Assembly: GCA_033722075.1 (NCBI GenBank)
Contig: JAWVZU010000050.1
Location: 1-16,888 of the forward strand
From: JAWVZU01 sp033722075
Lineage (GTDB): Bacteria; Pseudomonadota; Gammaproteobacteria; Xanthomonadales; SZUA-38
Direction: 5' to 3'
Length of the DNA: 16,888 nt
Below, piece after piece: positions 11,966-16,888 of this stretch. The notes under the pieces were generated by a model. That model was given only the letters and a program-made list of their open reading frames with translations. It made no database searches and was not told where the DNA came from. The first letter of the stretch is position 1. Every line of letters starts with the position of its first letter. A program made the position numbers and the translations under genes.

Positions 11966-14815
11966 GTGAGTAACAATTACAAGGACACGATCAATCTGCC
12001 CAAGACCCCGTTCGCCATGAAGGCGAACCTGGCCCAGCGCGAGCCGCAGATGCTCAAGGCGTGGGAGGAAGAGGGGCGCTACCAGAAGATCATGGAGGCG
12101 ACCCGGGAGCGGCCGACGTTCATCCTGCACGACGGTCCGCCGTACGCGAATGGCGCCATCCACATCGGTCACGCGGTCAACAAGATTCTCAAGGACATCG
12201 TGGTCAAGTCGCGCCTGATGGACGGTTATCACACGCCCTACGTGCCGGGCTGGGACTGCCACGGGCTGCCCATCGAACACCAGGTCGAGAAGAAGCACGG
12301 CAAGGTTGGGCGCAAGCTGGACGTGGCCGCCTTTCGGGCAAAGTGCCGCGAGTTTGCGGAGAAGCAGATCGACCGACAGCGCGAGGACTTCAAGCGCCTC
12401 GGCGGCCTCGCGGATTGGGACAATCCCTATCGCACCATGGACTTCCGGTACGAGGCCGACATCGTTCGAGCCCTGGCGACCATCGTTGACAACGGGCACC
12501 TGCACCAGGGCGTCAAGCCGGTGCACTGGTGCTTCGACTGCGGATCGGCGCTGGCCGAGGCCGAGATTGAGTATCGCGACAAGGTGTCGCCGGCCATCGA
12601 TGTCGGGTTTCCGGCGGTAGACAGCCCGGAACTCGCGCGGCGACTCGGGTACACGCCGAAGCCGGGCGAACACGTCGAAGTCGCAATATGGACCACCACG
12701 CCCTGGACCTTGCCGGCCAACCAGGCCATCACCCTCCATCCCGAGCTGGAATACGTGCTGGTGCGGCTGGATTCGCAGCGTCTCATCGTGCTGGTCGACG
12801 AACTGGCCGCTTCCGCGATGGCCCGCTACGGCGTGGACGACTTCGAGGTCGTCGGCCGGGCCAAGGGGGAGGAACTCGAGCATGGCCGGGTACGCCACCC
12901 GTTCTACGATCGGGTCGTGCCGCTGATCCTCGGGGAGCACGTTACCACCGACGCAGGCACCGGATGTGTGCACACCGCCCCCGGGCACGGTCAGGAGGAC
13001 TTCGAGGTTGGCGAGAAGTACGATCTGCCGGTCCTCAACCCGGTGGGCCCGAAGGGAACGTTCACCGAAGAAGCGCCGCTGTTCGAAGGGGAGGGCGTCT
13101 GGAAGGCCAACGAGCACATCCTGGAGGTGCTCTCCGACCGGGGCGCGCTGTTGCACCATGTGGACTATCCGCACAGTTACCCCCATTGCTGGCGGCATAA
13201 ATCACCCACCGCGTTCCGGGTGACGCCCCAGTGGTTCATCAGCATGGAGAAGGCCGGTCTGCGCAAGCAGGCGCTGGAGGAGATTCCCGGCATTCGCTGG
13301 GTGCCCGACTGGGGCCAGCAGCGGATTGCCAAGATGATCGAGAATCGGCCCGACTGGTGCATCTCGCGCCAGCGCACCTGGGGCGTGCCGATCCCGCTGT
13401 TTGCCGATGCGACCACCGGCGCTCCGCATCCGGATTCGGCTGCCCTGATGCGCCAGGTTGCCGACCGCATCGAAACCGGCGGCGTGGAAGCCTGGTACGA
13501 CCTCGAACCGTCGGAGCTGCTGGGAGACGAGGCGGGCGACTACGAGAAGGTCACGGACATCCTGGACGTCTGGTTCGACTCGGGGGTCTCGCACGCCTGC
13601 GTCCTGGCGCGGCGACCGGAACTGCGCGAACCGGCGGACATCTACCTGGAAGGCTCGGATCAGCACCGGGGCTGGTTCCATTCCTCCCTGCTCACCAGCG
13701 TGGCAATGCACGGCCGGGCGCCCTATCGCCAGGTTCTGACCCATGGCTTCACGGTCGATGCGGAAGGTCGCAAGATGTCCAAGTCGGTCGGCAACGTCAT
13801 TGCGCCCCAGGACATCATGAAAACCCTGGGCGCGGACATCCTTCGCTGGTGGGTCGCCGGAGCCGATTATCGTTACGAGATGGCCGTTTCCGACGAAATC
13901 CTGAAGCGGGTGGCCGATTCCTATCGACGCGTGCGCAACACGGCACGCTTTCTGCTCGGCAACCTGCAGGGTGGCGTGGATCCGCTGCCGCCGTCCGGTT
14001 TCGATCCTGACCGGCACCTCCTGCCGGCGGAGCAATGCCTTCCGTTGGACCGCTGGGCCATGGATCGCGCGCTGCAGGTACAGCAGGACGTCATCAAGGC
14101 CTACGAGGCCTACCAGTTCCAGCTGATCTACCAGCGCGTACACCAGTTCTGTTCCGTGGACATGGGCTCGTTCTATCTCGACGTGATCAAGGACCGGCTC
14201 TATACCTGCCAGACCGATTCGGCCCTGCGCCGGTCGGCGCAAACGGCCATGTATCACATCCTCGAAGCCCTGACCCGCTGGATCGCCCCTCTGCTGTCCT
14301 TCACGGCCGAGGAAATCTGGCCGCTGATTCCGGGGGAACGCGGCGATACGGTCTTCGTGGCCGAGTGGCATGAAGGCCTGGAACCGTTGCCGGACGACGT
14401 GACCTTCAACCGCGGAGTCTGGGATGACCTCCGCGGAATTCGCGAGGTGGTCAGCCGGGAGCTGGAACGTCTTCGCAAGGAGGGCCGGATCGGTTCGTCA
14501 TTGGCGGCGACGGCCCAGGTCTTTCTGCCGCAGGCGTTGCACGAGCGAATCCAGCCGATCGACAACGAGCTTCGGTTCATCTTCATCACGTCCGAGGCAT
14601 CCATCCACCCGTTGGATGAGGCGCCGGAGGGTGCGGTCGACGGCGAGGTGGGAGGCCACGCGATCAAGGTGGTGGTCGGGCCGACGGAGCATGACAAGTG
14701 CACCCGCTGCTGGCACCATCGGGCGGACGTCGGGATGGTCTCCAAGCATCCCGAGTTGTGCGGGCGCTGCGTGGTGAACGTCGAGGGCAAGGGTGAGACT
14801 CGCCATTTTGCCTGA
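11966..14815 (+). CDS. ileS: Isoleucyl-tRNA synthetase
   Basis: IleS charges tRNA-Ile with isoleucine and edits mischarged valine. The 949-aa product is close in length to the E. coli enzyme. Seen: GPPYANGAIHIGH with the HIGH motif at 66-69, the editing-domain stretch WTTTPWTLPAN from 242, GRKMSKS with KMSKS at 603-607, and a C-terminal zinc-binding site CTRC at 912-915 and CGRC at 932-935. The start is GTG, with AGGA at 11949-11952 upstream; residues right after it (KDTINLPKTPF) are family-typical. It follows ribF by 20 bp and overlaps lspA by 23 bp, so the three are almost certainly one operon. This is the C-terminal zinc-finger bacterial type, not the eukaryote-like type. Confidence 0.98.
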   Translation: MSNNYKDTINLPKTPFAMKANLAQREPQMLKAWEEEGRYQKIMEATRERPTFILHDGPPYANGAIHIGHAVNKILKDIVVKSRLMDGYHTPYVPGWDCHGLPIEHQVEKKHGKVGRKLDVAAFRAKCREFAEKQIDRQREDFKRLGGLADWDNPYRTMDFRYEADIVRALATIVDNGHLHQGVKPVHWCFDCGSALAEAEIEYRDKVSPAIDVGFPAVDSPELARRLGYTPKPGEHVEVAIWTTTPWTLPANQAITLHPELEYVLVRLDSQRLIVLVDELAASAMARYGVDDFEVVGRAKGEELEHGRVRHPFYDRVVPLILGEHVTTDAGTGCVHTAPGHGQEDFEVGEKYDLPVLNPVGPKGTFTEEAPLFEGEGVWKANEHILEVLSDRGALLHHVDYPHSYPHCWRHKSPTAFRVTPQWFISMEKAGLRKQALEEIPGIRWVPDWGQQRIAKMIENRPDWCISRQRTWGVPIPLFADATTGAPHPDSAALMRQVADRIETGGVEAWYDLEPSELLGDEAGDYEKVTDILDVWFDSGVSHACVLARRPELREPADIYLEGSDQHRGWFHSSLLTSVAMHGRAPYRQVLTHGFTVDAEGRKMSKSVGNVIAPQDIMKTLGADILRWWVAGADYRYEMAVSDEILKRVADSYRRVRNTARFLLGNLQGGVDPLPPSGFDPDRHLLPAEQCLPLDRWAMDRALQVQQDVIKAYEAYQFQLIYQRVHQFCSVDMGSFYLDVIKDRLYTCQTDSALRRSAQTAMYHILEALTRWIAPLLSFTAEEIWPLIPGERGDTVFVAEWHEGLEPLPDDVTFNRGVWDDLRGIREVVSRELERLRKEGRIGSSLAATAQVFLPQALHERIQPIDNELRFIFITSEASIHPLDEAPEGAVDGEVGGHAIKVVVGPTEHDKCTRCWHHRADVGMVSKHPELCGRCVVNVEGKGETRHFA

Positions 14816-15347
14816 GGGGGCTCAGGCTGGAGACAGGGTAGGTGCCCTTCCTTGGATGCTGCTGTCCGCGGTGGTCATCGTGCTGGATCAGCTGACCAAA
14901 TGGATCGCCGTCACCCAGATGAATCTCTACGAGAGCATCCCGGTCATGTGGGGACTGAACTGGACACTGCTGCACAACTATGGTGCGGCGTTCAGCTTCC
15001 TGAGCGACCACAGCGGGTGGCAGCGCTGGTTCTTCACCATCATCGCGATCGTCGTCACCGCGGTTCTGGCCGTATGGCTGAAGCGCACGCCTCGTAGTGA
15101 TTGGACGACCGCCGCTCCGCTCAGCCTGATCATCGGCGGTGCCGTCGGCAACCTGATCGATCGGCTGCGGCTGGGGTACGTGGTGGATTTTATCGACGTG
15201 TACTACCAGCAGTGGCACTGGCCCGCCTTCAATATCGCAGATTCTGCAATAAGTATCGGCGCTATATCGTTGATATTAATTAGCTTTTTATCAGAGAATC
15301 AGGGCGATAAACAGGAAAGCAGGAAAACAGGAAATTCGGAGCGCTGA
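14793..15347 (+). CDS. lspA: Lipoprotein signal peptidase (signal peptidase II)
   Basis: LspA is an inner-membrane aspartyl protease that removes the signal peptide of prolipoproteins. The 184-aa product has four hydrophobic segments and the two catalytic motifs GNLIDR (D123) and FNIADSAI (D150). I prefer the GTG at 14793: it has GAGGG just upstream inside ileS and gives about 21 residues before the first membrane segment; a start at the ATG of 14856 would cut into that segment. It overlaps the ileS end by 23 bp. Oddity: after D150 the DNA turns AT-rich (about 15236-15300) and then carries three 8-bp AGGAAANN units (15313-15336), so the last roughly 35 residues, a charged tail, have codon use unlike the rest. 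The downstream fkpB/ispH genes often found here are missing. Confidence 0.96.
   Translation: MRLAILPEGAQAGDRVGALPWMLLSAVVIVLDQLTKWIAVTQMNLYESIPVMWGLNWTLLHNYGAAFSFLSDHSGWQRWFFTIIAIVVTAVLAVWLKRTPRSDWTTAAPLSLIIGGAVGNLIDRLRLGYVVDFIDVYYQQWHWPAFNIADSAISIGAISLILISFLSENQGDKQESRKTGNSER
15313..15336 (+). repeat. Three tandem 8-bp units in the 3' end of lspA
   Basis: AGGAAAGC, AGGAAAAC and AGGAAATT follow one another without gaps. Being 8 bp long, a change in unit number would shift the lspA reading frame near its C-terminus, affecting only the variable tail. Confidence 0.6.
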
Positions 15348-15357
15348 CGCGAATCAA

Positions 15358-15400
15358 AGCGAAAAGCGGGACCATGAAAGCCATGAAACGCGTGAAATGG
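15358..15400 (+). repeat. Dispersed repeat, copy 3 (plus orientation)
   Basis: It reads GCGAAAAGCGGG, ACCATGAAAGC, CATGAAACGCG, TGAAATGG. It matches the layout of the two copies between cphB and cphA, about 6.2 kb away, and lies 11 bp after the lspA stop. It is single here, without an inverted partner. Confidence 0.65.
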
Positions 15401-15472
15401 TTTCTCTTCCTGCAGCTGAATGCTCTCCTCTCCGCTTTGGCGATCGGGGCCGGGAGTGAGGTGCTGGGGTGA
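15374..15472 (+). CDS. Possible small membrane or signal-like peptide, 32 aa
   Basis: An ATG at 15374 opens a 32-codon frame ending in TGA. The peptide has a Lys/Arg-rich start (MKAMKRVKW) followed by a hydrophobic run (FLFLQLNALLSALAIGA) and a short tail. That is the layout of a signal peptide or a one-pass small membrane protein. The Shine-Dalgarno sequence is weak (GCGGG). The start codon lies inside the dispersed repeat, so the match may be chance, or the frame may be a remnant of a gene whose body is gone. It ends 4 bp before the convergent secreted-protein gene. Confidence 0.25.
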   Translation: MKAMKRVKWFLFLQLNALLSALAIGAGSEVLG

Positions 15473-15476
15473 CGTT

Positions 15477-16130
15477 CTAGTCGACCCGGTCCGAGTTCTC
15501 GATCAGGAACCGGATCGTGTCATCCGTACCGCTGATGGACAGCTCGATCTTGAACACGTACTGACTCCCGTCATCACCAAACGCCTGCACGTCGTACTCC
15601 ACCGAGCGATCCTCCCGCGGCACCACAAGAACGAGGCTCCGCCCGCGATCCAGGACTGAACCGGCGGTGAGCATGTCCACGCCCAGCATGCTCGAATCGG
15701 CTGGCGATACGAACAGGTAGGCGATGGTCGAATCCGTCAGGTTCTGGAGTTCGATGTTCATTCGTGCGAAATCACTCTGCTGGCCGGTCGCGGCCGCCGG
15801 TGTGAGCGTTACCGTGACCGGGTTGCCGTCGCAGATTTGCTGCCCGCCCAGCTCGTAACGCGTCCCGTTTGCGTCGATACCCAGGAAGTCGAACTGGTTG
15901 CACTGGTCCGGGTAGTGGACGAAGAGCGCCAGCTCATAACCGTGGTCTAGCACCGAGGTCGCGTTCAGAACATCCGGCCCCCAGTACTCGCTATCGCTGG
16001 GCGAGGCGAACAGGAACGTCATCTGGTTGCCGGTGAGATTGGCAATGGTGATGGAGTTGACTTCCTCGTCGATCTGCGCGGAAGCGAGGCACGACGCGAA
16101 CAGGAACACGGTGGCGATCGAAAACCGCAT
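15477..16130 (-). CDS. Secreted protein with two tandem homologous domains, function unknown
   Basis: I choose the ATG at 16128-16130 (217 aa). It has GGGGA about 8 bases upstream and opens a signal peptide with a likely cleavage at ASA before QIDEE (residue 19). A longer frame running to 16337 only reads backwards through the tRNA gene. The mature protein has two related units, about 26-110 and 124-210. They share N-L-T, FLFASPSDS versus YLFVSPADS, an acidic D-x-L step (PDVLNATSVLDHG versus VDMLTAGSVLDRG), a hydrophobic strand, and a D-x-x-G-x-x-Y end. Unit 1 has two extra cysteines (C77, C100). The pattern resembles a small beta-rich secreted domain that I have seen in many proteobacterial hypothetical proteins; I know of no assigned function. 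Transcribed alone, divergent from tRNA-Thr, with a recognisable promoter. Confidence 0.8.
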   Translation of the reverse strand: MRFSIATVFLFASCLASAQIDEEVNSITIANLTGNQMTFLFASPSDSEYWGPDVLNATSVLDHGYELALFVHYPDQCNQFDFLGIDANGTRYELGGQQICDGNPVTVTLTPAAATGQQSDFARMNIELQNLTDSTIAYLFVSPADSSMLGVDMLTAGSVLDRGRSLVLVVPREDRSVEYDVQAFGDDGSQYVFKIELSISGTDDTIRFLIENSDRVD

Positions 16131-16159
16131 GACAATTCCCCTTTCCCCTTGAAGTCTGC

Positions 16160-16188
16160 ATGGTAGGCCGAGGGCAGGGTTCGGACAA
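16160..16188 (-). promoter_or_regulatory. Candidate promoter of the secreted tandem-domain gene
   Basis: On the minus strand TTGTCC (16183-16188) is followed by a 17-bp spacer and TACCAT (16160-16165), 4 of 6 matches to each sigma70 box at ideal spacing. It lies 30 bp upstream of the ATG, which leaves room for the GGGGA ribosome site. Confidence 0.5.
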
Positions 16189-16212
16189 GCGCCAAGGCGG
16201 GCCCGGCAGTGC

Positions 16213-16241
16213 TTGTCGCAAGCGCTGGCGTTGACTATACT
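16213..16241 (+). promoter_or_regulatory. tRNA-Thr promoter
   Basis: TTGTCG (16213-16218), exactly 17 bp, then TATACT (16236-16241), 12 bp before the mature tRNA 5' end. The region after the -10 is C-rich (CCCGC), as in stringently controlled stable-RNA promoters. Its -35 lies 24 bp from the -35 of the divergent secreted-protein gene. Confidence 0.65.
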
Positions 16242-16253
16242 CCCGCTCCCTTT

Positions 16254-16329
16254 GCCGGTGTAGCTCAGGTGGTAGAGCAACGCATTCGTAATGCGTGGGT
16301 CGGCGGTTCGAATCCGTCCACCGGCACCA
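16254..16329 (+). tRNA. tRNA-Thr (anticodon CGT)
   Basis: A 76-nt cloverleaf: acceptor stem GCCGGTG at 16254-16260 pairs with CACCGGC at 16319-16325. The D-arm begins TAGCTCAGGTGGTAGAGCA. Anticodon stem ACGCA/TGCGT encloses the loop TTCGTAA with anticodon CGT, reading ACG (Thr). The T-arm GGCGG-TTCGAAT-CCGTC has one G-U pair. The 3' CCA is encoded. A good promoter lies just upstream. Its 3' end is duplicated downstream. Confidence 0.96.
16305..16329 (+). repeat. Direct repeat, copy A: 3' end of tRNA-Thr (candidate attachment site)
   Basis: The last 25 bases of the tRNA gene, from GGTTCGAATC through ACCA, recur without a mismatch at 16479-16503. Integrases of tyrosine type commonly use tRNA 3' ends as attachment sites and leave such direct repeats. 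Confidence 0.7.
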
Positions 16330-16478
16330 CTTCCCACTAGTCTCGCTCCGCTCGACCGTTCCAGTGGCGCCAGTGGAGGATCCCCGCCGGTTTTCGCGTG
16401 GTGTCTGCGACCTAACGCTTATGCGCGTCGGTTCGGGTTGGTCTCATGCGCCTGGGATCGAGGGTAGGGGCCGAACCG

Positions 16479-16503
16479 GGTTCGAATCCGTCCACCGGCA
16501 CCA
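16479..16503 (+). repeat. Direct repeat, copy B: displaced 3' end of tRNA-Thr
   Basis: Perfect 25-bp match to the tRNA-Thr 3' end, including CCA. The 51 bases before it do not form a D-arm, an anticodon arm or a matching acceptor 5' strand, so it is not a second tRNA. It fits the far attachment site of an element that has been lost or shrunk to 149 bp, or the near edge of an island that extends right. Confidence 0.7.
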
Positions 16504-16592
16504 TTTCTCTCTCCCTTGCGGTCGGGCCGAGCCGGGTTGCTAACAGAAAATACTAAATCAATAAGTTACGTTGAACATCTCGAGTCTCTGCG

Positions 16593-16608
16593 CGTTTCAG
16601 CTGAAACG
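16593..16608. repeat. Perfect 16-bp palindrome
   Basis: CGTTTCAGCTGAAACG has 8-bp arms with no spacer. It could bind a dimeric regulator or be a recombination core; no T-run follows, so it is not a terminator. No promoter is evident beside it. Confidence 0.45.
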
Positions 16609-16664
16609 TATCCTGGGTTGATTCAGTAGATCCAAAAACTGACAAGCCCGGCGAGTAACTCGTG

Positions 16665-16888
16665 CTACCTTGCCGCCGGTTGATAAATGAAGGTGCGCCC
16701 GGCCGGTACCACGGAGTTGGCAATCTCCGATCCGCCGGCGATGAACTGCCGGCCCTGCAGCGCCACGCCGCCGATGCCGTGCAGGGCGATCGGCAGGTCC
16801 GGGGCGCGGCGCCAGCGCTGCTCGGTGGGCACGTAGATCTCCAGGGTGTCGATGCTGACCGGCGAGCCGGCATTGGCGCCGGTGTTCA
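16665..16888 (-). CDS. Kelch-repeat protein, C-terminal part, cut by right edge
   Basis: The minus strand is open from the right edge to a TAG at 16665-16667, giving the last 73 residues. Seen: SIDTLEIYVPTEQRWRRAPD, then LPIALHGIGG, VALQGRQFIAGG, and a final strand TFIYQP. The order 'L-E-x-Y-x-P ... W ... DLP ... HG ... L-x-G-x-x-x-x-GG' is the kelch blade signature, so this is the last one to one-and-a-half blades of a beta-propeller. Such bacterial proteins are often secreted or bind sugars, but the function cannot be inferred from this end alone. It lies just beyond the tRNA-end direct repeat and may belong to an inserted segment. Confidence 0.72.
   Translation of the reverse strand, partial: NTGANAGSPVSIDTLEIYVPTEQRWRRAPDLPIALHGIGGVALQGRQFIAGGSEIANSVVPAGRTFIYQPAAR

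Larger units (their letters stand above)
16330..16664. other. Gene-free stretch after tRNA-Thr containing an integration-scar-like repeat and a palindrome
   Basis: No convincing gene is present. The stretch 16330-16478 is GC-rich filler between the two tRNA-end copies. From about 16540 to 16570 the base composition turns AT-rich, unlike the rest of the window. A 16-bp perfect palindrome lies at 16593-16608, and a small hairpin (CGAGT/ACTCG, 16652-16662) sits just after the stop of the kelch gene with five T about 18 bases on, at best a weak terminator for that gene. Confidence 0.5.

Noticed and set aside
11816..13198. A 460-codon minus-strand frame opposite ribF and ileS
   Set aside because: ileS on the plus strand has the HIGH motif and editing-domain motifs here. 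The antisense frame shows no family features.
16131..16337. A 69-residue N-terminal extension of the secreted protein on the minus strand
   Set aside because: It reads backwards through the tRNA-Thr gene (RIRTADPRITNALLYHLSYTG-like text is a familiar artefact of antisense tRNA). The ATG at 16130 has a signal peptide and a good ribosome site.
16428..16503. A possible second tRNA-Thr ending at 16503
   Set aside because: Only the T-arm and acceptor 3' strand are present. The upstream bases do not give a matching acceptor 5' strand, D-arm or anticodon arm.
16295..16543. A small plus-strand frame with a repeated FESVHRHHF motif
   Set aside because: The repeated motif is simply the duplicated tRNA 3' end translated. 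There is no ribosome site or independent coding signal.
16553..16873. A 106-codon minus-strand frame at the right edge
   Set aside because: It is in the wrong frame relative to the kelch-like C-terminus, which has recognisable blade motifs and ends at 16665. The alternative is Arg/Ser-rich shadow text.

Overview
This is a GC-rich, densely packed bacterial chromosome segment. It most likely comes from a gammaproteobacterium: ribF-ileS-lspA run as a block, IleS is of the E. coli length and type, and a MASE1-GGDEF-EAL protein, pgpA, dapB and a CCA-encoding tRNA-Thr are present. I cannot name a family or species from the sequence alone. Long antisense reading frames lie opposite nearly every gene; these are shadows of high GC, not genes.

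Left part (1-4502). An M20 metallopeptidase (ArgE/DapE type), cut by the left edge, follows a periplasmic glutaredoxin-like/CcdA-like membrane fusion protein on the minus strand. A short divergent control region with two nested inverted repeats separates these from a plus-strand pair: a MASE1-GGDEF-EAL cyclic-di-GMP protein and, overlapping its stop codon, pgpA (phosphatidylglycerophosphatase A).

Centre (4479-9985, minus strand). This is a cyanophycin locus in the order cphB (cyanophycinase, S51) - cphA (cyanophycin synthetase) - cphA-like Mur ligase. The third gene is a paralogue of CphA that keeps the Mur-ligase half but has lost the ATP-grasp half. It begins one codon after the cphA stop, in the same frame. 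CphA carries an HxxEH motif in its N-terminal domain. Between cphB and cphA two copies of a dispersed repeat face each other and could form a long hairpin. The likely cycle is: CphA stores Asp and Arg as multi-L-arginyl-poly-L-aspartate, CphB releases beta-Asp-Arg dipeptides, and the truncated paralogue has an undetermined role. No isoaspartyl dipeptidase is visible here.

Right-centre (10157-15347, plus strand). dapB (lysine/diaminopimelate branch from aspartate) is divergent from cphB. It is followed by ribF (FMN/FAD synthesis), ileS and lspA (lipoprotein signal peptidase). The usual downstream fkpB/ispH genes of this block are absent. The 3' end of lspA becomes abruptly AT-rich, and a third copy of the dispersed repeat follows it.

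Right edge (15348-16888). A secreted protein of unknown function, built of two tandem homologous domains, is divergent from tRNA-Thr(CGT), with back-to-back sigma70-type promoters between them. A perfect 25-bp copy of the tRNA 3' end lies 174 bp downstream, which suggests a past site-specific integration event. The window ends in the C-terminus of a kelch-repeat protein on the minus strand.
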